A stretch of 15,138 bases of DNA from Candidatus Bathyarchaeota archaeon (GTDB taxonomy: Archaea; Thermoproteota; Bathyarchaeia; Bathyarchaeales; UBA233). Both the position numbers and the translations under genes were made by a program. The stretch lies in assembly GCA_007050895.1 (NCBI GenBank), contig SMYP01000163.1, positions 1 through 15,138 on the forward strand. Reading direction: 5' to 3'. The notes beneath the pieces are model-generated. The model saw only the letters and a program-made list of their open reading frames with translations, ran no database searches and was not told the origin of the DNA. Of the stretch, positions 8,078 through 14,704 are shown piece by piece; within the stretch, counting starts at the first letter, position 1; the number at the start of each line of letters is the position of its first letter.

Positions 8078-8101
8078 AACGGAACATGCCGTTATAAACG
8101 G
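8078..8101. repeat. AACGG / CCGTT / AACGG operator-like cluster around TATA
   Basis: AACGG (8078-8082), CCGTT (8089-8093) and AACGG (8097-8101) alternate in orientation. The last two form the palindrome CCGTT-ATA-AACGG, with a TATAAA core in the middle. A further CCGTT is near 8146. This arrangement suits a repressor site on a promoter, reading in either direction. Confidence 0.35.
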
Positions 8102-8172
8102 TCAAGAATACTATTCTGCTTGATACCAGTTACTGCTAAATTAATCCGTTTGAATGCCTAAAATTGACCTAA

Positions 8173-8407
8173 TATGGAGACTCAATCACTGTATCTATAA
8201 CACTCGTTGATTTTGTTGCCAACAAGAATAGAGAAGAATATGGGACCTTTGAAAACTTTGAAAAGAAGAAGTATTTAACCAGACCTTCATCTACGATTCT
8301 TCATAGCTATCAGGCAAATGTATTGTTTAAAGCCCAATAGGCGAGGAGTAAGTCAGCCAGTTGGCGAATTTTTGAATAATACCATTCGAATTCTCACGCA
8401 AGAATAA
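8173..8407 (+). pseudogene. Possible decayed short gene
   Basis: A forward frame is open from 8173 to a TAG at 8338-8340. Its composition looks protein-like (segments VDFVANKNREEYGTFENF and YLTRPSSTILHSYQ), but it has no usable start before 8323. An ATG at 8174 in another frame stops after eight codons. A second overlapping frame, MYCLKPNRRGVSQPVGEFL and onward, runs from ATG 8318 to TAA 8405-8407. Joining the pieces needs about two frameshifts and gives roughly 75 residues. I recognise no family. It could be a fossil gene, sequencing error in a draft genome, or chance. Confidence 0.28.
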
Positions 8408-8570
8408 GCGACACAGTTGCTGACATCATCAGGTTCTCCTATTCCCAAACAAAAATGATCAAGGATCTGAGTTTGCGGCTAAGCTTCAATCTCACCTCTT
8501 GACGCGGACGGCTCAGGTTTTAATGTTGCCTAGTTGAAAAGCAGCTGAGCTCGGATTCTTATGGAAGTCT

Positions 8571-9854
8571 CTATTTTATGACTTGTTTGATTATTTGCTT
8601 CAGCTCTGTTTCTGGTAAGCCTTTTCGAAGCTGGCGCAGCAATTTCTTGATTTCATAAAATGTAATCATCATTTCACCCTTGTCTAATCGTTCTTGGCTT
8701 TTACGAACTCTTTTGGCGATTTCAGCTGCCTGTTCAGGGCTTGCTTTTATTCCTTGCAGTTCCAAGTAAGCTTGAATTGTTGCTTCACCAAGGTGTCTAC
8801 CCATATACAGTATTGTTTCTCTATCAAGCATTTTTGGATAGAACGGTTCAAAAGCAAGGGGGTGTCCAAGCATGCCTTGAACTTGCTTGTCTGACGCATG
8901 TGAAAAAGCGTCTTCGCCAACGATTGGTTTTTGAAAAGCTAAAGGCCATGTGAAACTTTTCTCAACGAACTGGCTTAGGCGGTAAATCTTATGTCCGTCT
9001 ACGCTGGTGCTTATCCCATAAAGTAGCTCTAGAGATACAACAACTTCCTCTAGTGGTGCAAGACCTGTTCTTTCTCCATATCCAGCAACGCACACTTGAG
9101 GATGAGTTATTCCCTCTTCTATTGCGGCTAGTGTGTTTGCAGTCGCCAAACCAAAGTCGTTATGGCATCTGATGGATAACAACACATTGTTTTTTGTGTA
9201 TTCAAGGAGCCCCTCTCGAACTTTTGAAACGAGATAGTGTGTTGACAATGGTCGCAAAACGCCTACAGTGTCCTCAATTACCAGACGGTCTGCTCCAGCG
9301 CTTTCAGCTGCGACGAATATCTTCATAATGTCTTCAAGTGGCGTTCTTGAGGCATCTTCTAGCACAAAATTAACTGTGAACCCATGCTTCTTAGCATGTT
9401 CAACGCAGTCAACTGTTTGCTTGATTATCTTTTGAGCGCTGGTTTTCAAGACGTGCTTTAGGTTTAAATTGTTAAATGGTGTGGATAACGCGATTTCTCT
9501 AATGTTAGAGTTCAAACAGGCATCGATATCATCTCTTTTCATGCGTGCTGAAGCAGCTAACTTTGATTGGGTGAAGCTTTCATTAGAGAGGCGTCTAACA
9601 GCTTCACGTTCATCATTGGAAAAACCGGGAAATCCAATGTTGATGATTGAAACACCCAACTCGTCTAGCGCCGTTGCTAGCCTAACCCTTTCAGAATACT
9701 TCATGAAAACGGTTGGGGTGTTTTCACCCTCTATCAGGGTTTCATCCCACACCGAGACTTTTTTGGGCAACTTTGAAGGAAGGGTTTTTCTAAAGCGGTT
9801 ATAATTCTCTATCAAGTTTTGAGCTCGAAGCTTTCTGAATACGGTTTTCTTCAT
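8571..9854 (-). CDS. HMGL-like (LeuA/homocitrate synthase fold) protein with a degenerate active site
   Basis: About 427 residues (433 if the upstream TTG at 9872 is used). I prefer ATG 9854, which has GGTGA seven bases upstream. The TIM-barrel landmarks of the HMGL-like/DRE-TIM family are present in order: VWDETLIEGE, ELGVSIINIGFPGFS, LEDASRTPLED, CHNDFGLATANT and GYGERTGLAPLEE, followed by a C-terminal helical region. Known members (isopropylmalate, homocitrate, citramalate synthases) condense acetyl-CoA with 2-oxoacids using a DRE motif and a D/H/H/N metal site. Here, numbering from the TTG, the catalytic Arg is I47, the first metal His is R235 (RCHND), and the Asn of the NGxGER motif is Ala. 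D43, E50 and H237 remain. No leu genes are nearby. The fold is secure, but the reaction is unknown and probably not a standard Claisen condensation. Confidence 0.85.
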   Translation of the reverse strand: MKKTVFRKLRAQNLIENYNRFRKTLPSKLPKKVSVWDETLIEGENTPTVFMKYSERVRLATALDELGVSIINIGFPGFSNDEREAVRRLSNESFTQSKLAASARMKRDDIDACLNSNIREIALSTPFNNLNLKHVLKTSAQKIIKQTVDCVEHAKKHGFTVNFVLEDASRTPLEDIMKIFVAAESAGADRLVIEDTVGVLRPLSTHYLVSKVREGLLEYTKNNVLLSIRCHNDFGLATANTLAAIEEGITHPQVCVAGYGERTGLAPLEEVVVSLELLYGISTSVDGHKIYRLSQFVEKSFTWPLAFQKPIVGEDAFSHASDKQVQGMLGHPLAFEPFYPKMLDRETILYMGRHLGEATIQAYLELQGIKASPEQAAEIAKRVRKSQERLDKGEMMITFYEIKKLLRQLRKGLPETELKQIIKQVIK

Positions 9855-9890
9855 GAAATTCACCAGATACAAAAGCCAGTTATGATTGGG

Positions 9891-9927
9891 TGTTTCAACG
9901 ATATTAAAGTTGGCGTATCATGAAACA
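9891..9927. repeat. Inverted repeat bracketing the box A of the HMGL-like gene
   Basis: The left arm TGTTTCAACGATA (9891-9903) and right arm TATCATGAAACA (9916-9927) pair almost fully, with a 7-base perfect outer part and one extra or mismatched position inside, around a 12-base loop. On the minus strand the loop region reads CCAACTTTAATATCG, a candidate TATA box (about 9899-9909) for the gene starting at 9854. A regulator bound here would cover the promoter. Confidence 0.42.
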
Positions 9928-10076
9928 AGGTGAAATCGAATTAGCAGCAAAATAGAGCGAAAGAAGAAAAAGCGGAATAAGAACCGCACGGTGTAATTCT
10001 TAAAGAGCAAATAAAATAAAGCAAAGAATGCGGAATTAGTTAAAATTCTGGAAGAAATGAACAAAGGGAGGAAAGT

Positions 10077-10157
10077 TTGTTAAGAGTCAGGTTTGGTCAA
10101 TACGCAAGAATCCTCATATGCGCATGTTTCGAAAGAAGTTTATTTTATGGTGATTAA
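10077..10157 (+). CDS. Doubtful 26-aa ORF upstream of the GT2 gene
   Basis: A GGGAGG Shine-Dalgarno (10066-10071) stands five bases before a TTG that opens a 26-codon frame ending in TAA at 10155-10157 (start MLRVRFGQYARIL). The spacing is ideal, but the surrounding region is purine-rich, so such a motif can occur by chance. The peptide has no recognised motif. It may be a leader peptide, a remnant or nothing. Confidence 0.2.
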   Translation: MLRVRFGQYARILICACFERSLFYGD

Positions 10158-10166
10158 CGGGAAAAC

Positions 10167-10177
10167 ATTTTATATGG
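10167..10177 (+). promoter_or_regulatory. Candidate TATA box for the GT2 gene
   Basis: ACATTTTATATGGG contains TTTATATG about 35 bases before the ATG at 10207. Initiation roughly 25 bases downstream would leave a leader of about ten bases, which fits the lack of a Shine-Dalgarno before that ATG. Confidence 0.4.
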
Positions 10178-10206
10178 GTATTGTTGATACATTTTTTTGT
10201 TTTCAG

Positions 10207-10917
10207 ATGACGCCCAGTATAAGCATAATAATTCCAACGTTGAATGAAGAAAGGGGTATTATCGAAACTCTAAAGAAAATCAACGATTTAGACCTCGATA
10301 AAGAGGTCTTGGTAGTTGATGGACTATCAACTGACAAAACGATAAAGAATGCTGAGGCCTATGGGGCTAAAATTGTTATAGAAAAGAGGAAGGGTAAAGG
10401 CATAGCCATGGCTAGGGGCGTAAAAGAAGCGAAATCGAATATTATTTGCTTTTTGGATGGTGATGGGACATACCCGCCAAAATTTATTCCAAAAATGTTG
10501 CAGTTCATAAAAGATTGTGATGTAGTAGTCGCTTCTAGATTACTGAAAAAAGAAGGTGCCAATCACAGCATGAACACGTTTATCCACTACCGGTTTTTCC
10601 CTTTTATATTTAAAAACTATTTAAGAAAATTCAAAACTTCCGAACCCATAACAGGTATGCGGTTGATGAGGAAAGAGACGTGGAACAGACTGAATCTTAG
10701 GTCTAATGACTTCATGATTGAGACGGAGATGGAAGTTAAGATGGCGAAGAATAAGATGAAAGTCATTGAAATCCCGATTCCTTGCATCAAAAGAATAGGA
10801 CGTAGCAAATGGGATGCCAGTTGGGGAACACTTTTTAAAATTAGAAACTATGTCAGAATGTACGAGAAATACCTGAAAGACTTGGTTGTTATCAGATACT
10901 CTCATCTTGATGCTTGA
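10207..10917 (+). CDS. GT2-family glycosyltransferase (DPM1/AglJ-like)
   Basis: 236 residues with the GT-A fold of family 2. The N-terminus is SISIIIPTLNEE (from residue 4), then VLVVDGLSTDKT, GKGIAMARG, and the metal-binding DxD motif D84-G-D86 in FLDGDGTYPP. EPITGMRLMRKETW and the FMIETEMEVKMAKNK segment are typical of dolichol-phosphate sugar transferases. It lacks the C-terminal membrane helices of some members, so it resembles the soluble DPM1/AglJ type that loads a sugar onto dolichol phosphate in archaeal glycosylation. The exact substrate is inference. The frame stays open to a TTG at 10093, but the extra 38 residues are not family-like, and a TATA box lies inside that stretch, so ATG 10207 is the better start. 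Confidence 0.88.
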   Translation: MTPSISIIIPTLNEERGIIETLKKINDLDLDKEVLVVDGLSTDKTIKNAEAYGAKIVIEKRKGKGIAMARGVKEAKSNIICFLDGDGTYPPKFIPKMLQFIKDCDVVVASRLLKKEGANHSMNTFIHYRFFPFIFKNYLRKFKTSEPITGMRLMRKETWNRLNLRSNDFMIETEMEVKMAKNKMKVIEIPIPCIKRIGRSKWDASWGTLFKIRNYVRMYEKYLKDLVVIRYSHLDA

Positions 10918-10931
10918 TTAGCTCATATTTT
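10915..10931. repeat. 17-base direct repeat, copy 1
   Basis: TGATTAGCTCATATTTT begins exactly at the TGA stop of the GT2 gene. An identical copy lies at 11393-11409. Confidence 0.7.
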
Positions 10932-11068
10932 TAATGAAAAGACGTTAAAGAAATTGAATAATGGTTCGTTTCTGTATATAGCTTGGCGCGAGCTGGTAAA
11001 AGTTCCTCCGTCTCTAAAGGTAACCTCTCATTGACGAGTATGTTCCTTCATTATTAAAATGACTGGTT

Positions 11069-11383
11069 CTACATTACAACTTCCTTTTCATTAACGGATA
11101 AGGTTTTGATTGCTCTTAGCCAGTCCTGTGAAGTCGAATTGAAGTGTGTTTTTGCTTTTCTTCTCCATTTTCTCCAACTTGACCACAATTTACCGTACAC
11201 CGCCAATACAAATGTTAAAACTACGATTCCAATTATTGTCTCCATATGGTTCTCTTGAAAAAGACCTTCCAAGAACCACCTTAGACCATAAAGAATCAGG
11301 AAAAAGAGAATTACACTCAACATAAATGCACCCCAGCTCCTCCAGAATGGTACTCTCCCCTGATTTGACAAACTATCACACAC
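11069..11383 (-). CDS. Small two-helix membrane protein
   Basis: 104 residues with two clear transmembrane helices: about 17-38 (WGAFMLSVILFFLILYGLRWFL) and about 47-67 (METIIGIVVLTFVLAVYGKLW). The second is followed by a basic stretch SSWRKWRRKAK and a soluble tail, so the tail is probably cytoplasmic. There is no recognised family. The start is GTG at 11383. An AAATATAAAAT TATA box lies centred about 26 bases upstream, so the transcript would begin at the GTG and be leaderless. A later start at the ATG of residue 21 is possible but would leave almost nothing before the first helix. It faces the GT2 gene convergently and lies between the two copies of a 17-base direct repeat. Confidence 0.68.
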   Translation of the reverse strand: MCDSLSNQGRVPFWRSWGAFMLSVILFFLILYGLRWFLEGLFQENHMETIIGIVVLTFVLAVYGKLWSSWRKWRRKAKTHFNSTSQDWLRAIKTLSVNEKEVVM

Positions 11384-11392
11384 TCAGTAATC

Positions 11393-11409
11393 TGATTAGC
11401 TCATATTTT
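11393..11409. repeat. 17-base direct repeat, copy 2
   Basis: Identical to 10915-10931 over all 17 bases. This copy overlaps the TATA box of the small membrane protein gene on the opposite strand. Confidence 0.7.
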
Positions 11410-11416
11410 ATATTTG
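11403..11416 (-). promoter_or_regulatory. TATA box of the small membrane protein gene
   Basis: The minus strand reads CAAATATAAAATAT. Its centre is about 26 bases from the GTG at 11383, the standard archaeal distance from box A to the transcription start, which implies a leaderless message. Confidence 0.5.
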
Positions 11417-11728
11417 ACTCTTTTTTGAAAGCGTACACAAAAAATAGGATTTTACCAGTAAAAACTTATCTCTGTTAAGATTTGAATTAAACTCTAGCTT
11501 TAATCTTGCGTCCTAAGGAGTTCGCGCTCGCATTTTACTATGATAGGCTTTCCGTTTAGGCCATTTTGGTCAAATAAATAGAAACTCAATGGGTTGTGCG
11601 AAATTGCTATGTGATTGTGTCTTTTCCCAAAACAATAATTTGAAATAGTCTTTGAAAAGAAGACAGCGGGATTGAGACTACTGTCAGAAACTAGTTACAA
11701 GAATAGCTTCCAAGCATAGTCTTGGGAA

Positions 11729-11750
11729 TTAAAATATAATAAAAAAGGGG
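11729..11750 (-). terminator. T-rich terminator after the PRC-barrel gene
   Basis: About 25 bases past the stop, the minus strand reads CCCC followed by TTTTTTATTATATTTTAATT. This is a strong archaeal-type T-run terminator. Confidence 0.5.
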
Positions 11751-11775
11751 AAAGATAAGTAGCAGTTGACTCGGT

Positions 11776-12054
11776 TTAGAGCTTTGGAGGTTTTAGATAA
11801 ATTTGCAGTTGCCCTTTTTTTACTTTGAGATTAATCGAATTATCAACTGTTCCTATGGCAGATACGGCGAGAAAATTGCGTATACCGCTTTTTCGAGTAC
11901 CGAAAGCTAGTTCAGCAGCATCGCTAGTGAGATCAACTTCAAGATGCGTAACTTTCCAAGTTGCGGGGTCGATTACTACTTCTTTAACTTCCCCTACGGT
12001 TAAGTCTTCGCAAATTACCTTCTTCCAACGAATGTCCTTAAACTTCTTTGACAT
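11776..12054 (-). CDS. PRC-barrel domain protein
   Basis: 92 residues starting MSKKFKDIRWKKVICEDL. The core resembles PRC-barrel proteins, small beta-barrels also found at the end of RimM. The domain signature is the turn after the second strand, VGEVKEVVIDPATWKVTHLEVDL, then an AVSAIGTVDNSINLK segment and a final strand LQIYLKPP. Archaeal stand-alone PRC-barrels are widespread with largely unknown roles, often as RNA- or protein-binding adaptors. The frame extends to an ATG at 12090, but ATG 12054 is preferred. GGTGG lies just upstream of it, and a TTTTTTATGC box A (12086-12098) would put initiation near 12068, inside the extension. It is monocistronic, with a T-run terminator. Confidence 0.78.
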   Translation of the reverse strand: MSKKFKDIRWKKVICEDLTVGEVKEVVIDPATWKVTHLEVDLTSDAAELAFGTRKSGIRNFLAVSAIGTVDNSINLKVKKGQLQIYLKPPKL

Positions 12055-12218
12055 CCAAACCACCATACTCCATTTATTCGCTAAATGCATAAAAAAGTTA
12101 TTATGGCTAAAATTACAGTGACTTTGGTATTTGTAAAAAAAGCGAATAAGAAGTTTAAGCCTGCGCTTAATAGCAACATAGCTGAAGTAATTAGCATTAA
12201 AAGCTAATCAACAAATAG

Positions 12219-12227
12219 ATTAAAAGT
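12219..12227 (+). promoter_or_regulatory. TATA box for the threonine aldolase gene
   Basis: ATTAAAAG is centred about 24 bases before the ATG at 12246, which implies a leaderless transcript. No Shine-Dalgarno precedes the ATG. Confidence 0.45.
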
Positions 12228-12245
12228 ATCTAAAAGTGAACCGGT

Positions 12246-13301
12246 ATGTCTTCCAGAGAAGTTATAGATTTTAGAAGCGATACAGTGACTGTTCCAACAG
12301 TTGAAATGTTAGAGGCTATACGAAATGCAGAACTTGGTGATGACGTTTTTGAGGAAGACCCAACAGTAAATAGACTCGAGAGATTATCTGCTGAAAAAAT
12401 GGGCAAGGAGGATGCGCTTCTTGTAACAAGTGGAACACAAGCTAATTTAATCTCTCTAATGGGTAATGCAAACTGTGGAGAACTCGTTATACTAGAAGCA
12501 GAATCACATATGTACTGGTATGAGGTTGGAGGCATATCAAGAATTGCAGGGCTTTTGCCGTGGCCATTAAAGAGTCTCGCAGGAGCATTTGACCCCGTAG
12601 AACTGGAAGCGGAAATTCATCCACAAAACATCCACTTTCCAAAACCCGCTCTCATATGCTTAGAAAATACACATAATAGACATGGCGGAACAATAATAAC
12701 CCCTGATCAGATACAGGCAATAAGCGAAGTATCCCATAGCCATGACCTTAAGTTATACTTGGATGGTGCGCGAATTTTCAACGCGGCAGTTGCGCTGAAA
12801 GTTGATGTAAAAGAATTCGCCAAGCACGTTGACAACTTGATGTTCTGTCTTTCGAAGGGTTTATGTTGTCCAGTAGGATCCGTGCTAGTTGGCACCCACG
12901 AATTTATAAAAAAGGCTCGAAAGCTGAGAAAAATCTTAGGCGGTGGCATGCGTCAAGCGGGTATTATTGCGGCTCCTGGTATTGTAGCTCTAGAAAGTAT
13001 GGTTGACAGACTGGAAGAAGATCACATAAATGCTAGACGACTGGCTGAGGGTATAGTAAAGATAAATGGGATTCAAATTGACATGAATCACGTGCAAACG
13101 AATATGGTTTGTTTTGATGTTAATGGATTGAGAACAACAGCTGAATTCTTTATTTCGAGACTGAAGCAAAAAAACATATTGGCTTTGGCGCTGACTGAAA
13201 GCAAAATACGGATGGTAACGCACAATGGAATTGAAAAAGAGCATGTGGAAAAATCAATCGCAGCAATTGAGAGCATATCTAGCAAGCTACAATCGAAATA
13301 A
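12246..13301 (+). CDS. ltaE: Threonine aldolase family enzyme (PLP, beta-eliminating lyase type)
   Basis: 351 residues, close to the family norm of about 340. A soluble fold-type I pyridoxal-phosphate enzyme expected to split L-threonine or L-allo-threonine into glycine and acetaldehyde. The N-terminal IDFRSDTVTVPT and GDDVFEEDPTVNRLE segments are hallmarks of low-specificity threonine aldolases. The phosphate-binding SGTQAN is at 62-67, the residue stacking on the cofactor ring is likely H88, LDGAR is at 172-176, and the Schiff-base lysine is K204 in CLSKGLCCPVGS. It stands alone, with TATA-driven and probably leaderless expression. The gene symbol assumes function from family. Related members act on other beta-hydroxy amino acids such as phenylserine, so exact specificity is not fixed. 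Confidence 0.92.
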   Translation: MSSREVIDFRSDTVTVPTVEMLEAIRNAELGDDVFEEDPTVNRLERLSAEKMGKEDALLVTSGTQANLISLMGNANCGELVILEAESHMYWYEVGGISRIAGLLPWPLKSLAGAFDPVELEAEIHPQNIHFPKPALICLENTHNRHGGTIITPDQIQAISEVSHSHDLKLYLDGARIFNAAVALKVDVKEFAKHVDNLMFCLSKGLCCPVGSVLVGTHEFIKKARKLRKILGGGMRQAGIIAAPGIVALESMVDRLEEDHINARRLAEGIVKINGIQIDMNHVQTNMVCFDVNGLRTTAEFFISRLKQKNILALALTESKIRMVTHNGIEKEHVEKSIAAIESISSKLQSK

Positions 13302-13464
13302 TACCTTGTTGAAGTATATGTGATTCACGACTTAAACACATGCTATAGAAATTCTTCTAGCTCTCCATGATGCCCCATCTACAATAGGGGAAAGCATGAA
13401 ATTTGCTTTTAAAATATTATTACATATTAATAGTTCGATTCCACATGATGGGATGCGTTGACTA

Positions 13465-14637
13465 TTGAAAGACAAAAATTTCTGGATTATCCTTGCTATT
13501 ATCATCCTAATTCCCATCCTAATTGTCTCACTTTTTATAACCTTCAGAGGCTTTGATGAGCGATCCTCAGAGCTTTTTATAGGGGTCAATGCTGCTTACG
13601 ATAATATTCAAGAGCTGAAAATGTTCGCTGAAAAAGCAAGTTCATACATTAACACCATTATACTCGGAAGTACAGGAATAACCCATAATTTTTCGAAACT
13701 CAACGAGGTTTGCCAGTACATTTACGACAAGGGTCTATACTTCATGATTTACGCACATCCTATGGATGATCCCAACGAGCTTCTTATTCAACGCCAGTGG
13801 ATAATTGATGCAAAACCTAGATGGGGTGACAAATTCTTGGGTTTATATGCTTTCGATGAACCCGGTGGAAGACAGCTGGACAACGCTTTTTGGAGAGTAT
13901 TGACAGATGAAGATTGGTTTGCAGATAACTATACAGATGCTGCAAACAAATATGTTGAAGCGTTAACTCTAATTATTAATCATGCTATTGACGATCAAAT
14001 GGGGGGAGTAGAGTTGCCCTTATTCACTTCGGACTACTCACTTTACTGGTTTGATTACAAGTCAGAGTATGACGTAGTTTTTGCAGAATTCGGTTGGAAC
14101 TACAGTAGACATTTGAATGTGGCACTCTGTAGGGGTGCAGCTAATATTCAAAACAAAGATTGGGGTATCATAATTACCTGGACGTATACTCAACCGCCTT
14201 ACCTCGAATCGGGGAGTGAACTTTACGACGATATGGTCTTTGCGTACGAAAACGGCGCAAAATACATCATGGTTTTTGATGCTAACGAAAATTATACTGC
14301 AAGTGTTCTTACAAAAGGAGAAGGAGGCCATTTAGATGCACTTAAACAGTTTTGGCAATACGCCAAGAATAATCCAAGGTCAAATGATCCAATTCGCAAC
14401 AGAGTTGCATACGTTCTTCCAAACGGTTACGGCTATGGTTTCCGTGGACCAGAAGACAAAATATGGGGATTATGGACTGCCGACGAATTTTCACTTGAAA
14501 TAAGTGTAGAACTTGGTAGCCTTATTGATAGATACCAGAAAAGATTGGACATAATATATGATGATGGACTTGAACCTTACCACTCGTACAGCTACAGCAA
14601 ACTCATCTTTTGGAATGGAACTGTATGGATTCCATAA
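13465..14637 (+). CDS. Membrane-anchored extracellular glycoside-hydrolase-like protein
   Basis: 390 residues. One N-terminal hydrophobic helix at about 6-27 after a short charged start gives a signal-anchor, with the rest outside the cell. The main part looks like a TIM-barrel glycosidase. It has repeating strand patterns (NTIILGSTG, LYFMIYAHPM, KFLGLYAFDEPGG, YDVVFAEFGWN, WGIIITWTY, YIMVFDANEN), with D131/E132 and E208 at strand ends where catalytic acids usually sit. After residue 310 a VAYVLPNGYGYG to LDIIYDDG segment looks like a C-terminal Rossmann-like domain. Five N-x-S/T sequons (N75, N155, N212, N276, N384) fit a glycosylated surface protein. The start is TTG at 13465 with a weak GATGGGATG upstream. 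I cannot name a GH family, and hydrolysis is inference. Confidence 0.75.
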   Translation: MKDKNFWIILAIIILIPILIVSLFITFRGFDERSSELFIGVNAAYDNIQELKMFAEKASSYINTIILGSTGITHNFSKLNEVCQYIYDKGLYFMIYAHPMDDPNELLIQRQWIIDAKPRWGDKFLGLYAFDEPGGRQLDNAFWRVLTDEDWFADNYTDAANKYVEALTLIINHAIDDQMGGVELPLFTSDYSLYWFDYKSEYDVVFAEFGWNYSRHLNVALCRGAANIQNKDWGIIITWTYTQPPYLESGSELYDDMVFAYENGAKYIMVFDANENYTASVLTKGEGGHLDALKQFWQYAKNNPRSNDPIRNRVAYVLPNGYGYGFRGPEDKIWGLWTADEFSLEISVELGSLIDRYQKRLDIIYDDGLEPYHSYSYSKLIFWNGTVWIP

Positions 14638-14653
14638 GTTCCATTTACATCAA

Positions 14654-14668
14654 CGAATTGTTTAAGTT
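14654..14668 (+). promoter_or_regulatory. Candidate box A for dphB
   Basis: CGAATTGTTTAAGTT lies in the 67-base gap before dphB. Initiation near 14688 would give a short leader starting just before the GAGGAAG ribosome-binding site (14691-14697). Confidence 0.35.
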
Positions 14669-14704
14669 ACCATAATGTAGAGTAACTTTTGAGGAAGAAA
14701 TGCA

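Larger units (their letters stand above)
7933..8570. other. Gene-poor region between the operon and the HMGL-like gene
   Basis: 638 bases without a convincing intact gene. It contains the operon promoter candidate, an AACGG/CCGTT repeat cluster around a TATA-like core (8078-8101), and coding-like but broken forward frames at 8173-8407. The last part (8408-8570) shows nothing clear, and no tRNA or other structured RNA was recognised. Confidence 0.6.
11384..11775. other. Intergenic region between the membrane protein and PRC-barrel genes
   Basis: 392 bases. It holds the leaderless promoter of the membrane protein gene (11403-11416), repeat copy 2, a TTTTAC-CA-GTAAAA palindrome at 11450-11463 and the T-run terminator of the PRC-barrel gene at its right end. 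An AAGGAG at 11515-11520 precedes only a 13-codon frame. No RNA gene was recognised. Confidence 0.55.

Noticed and set aside
8350..8435. Possible C/D box sRNA on the minus strand (TGATGAT, later CTGA)
   Set aside because: The base before TGATGA is not a purine, the C-to-D distance is too long for archaeal guides and no C'/D' pair is visible.
13370..13394. ATGCCCC...GGGG-aaa-GCAT hairpin downstream of the threonine aldolase gene
   Set aside because: The arms need a three-base bulge, no T-run follows, and it is too weak to call as a terminator or regulatory element.
13428..13446. AGTTCGATTCC resembling a tRNA T-loop
   Set aside because: No flanking T stem, anticodon stem or acceptor stem can be formed around it.
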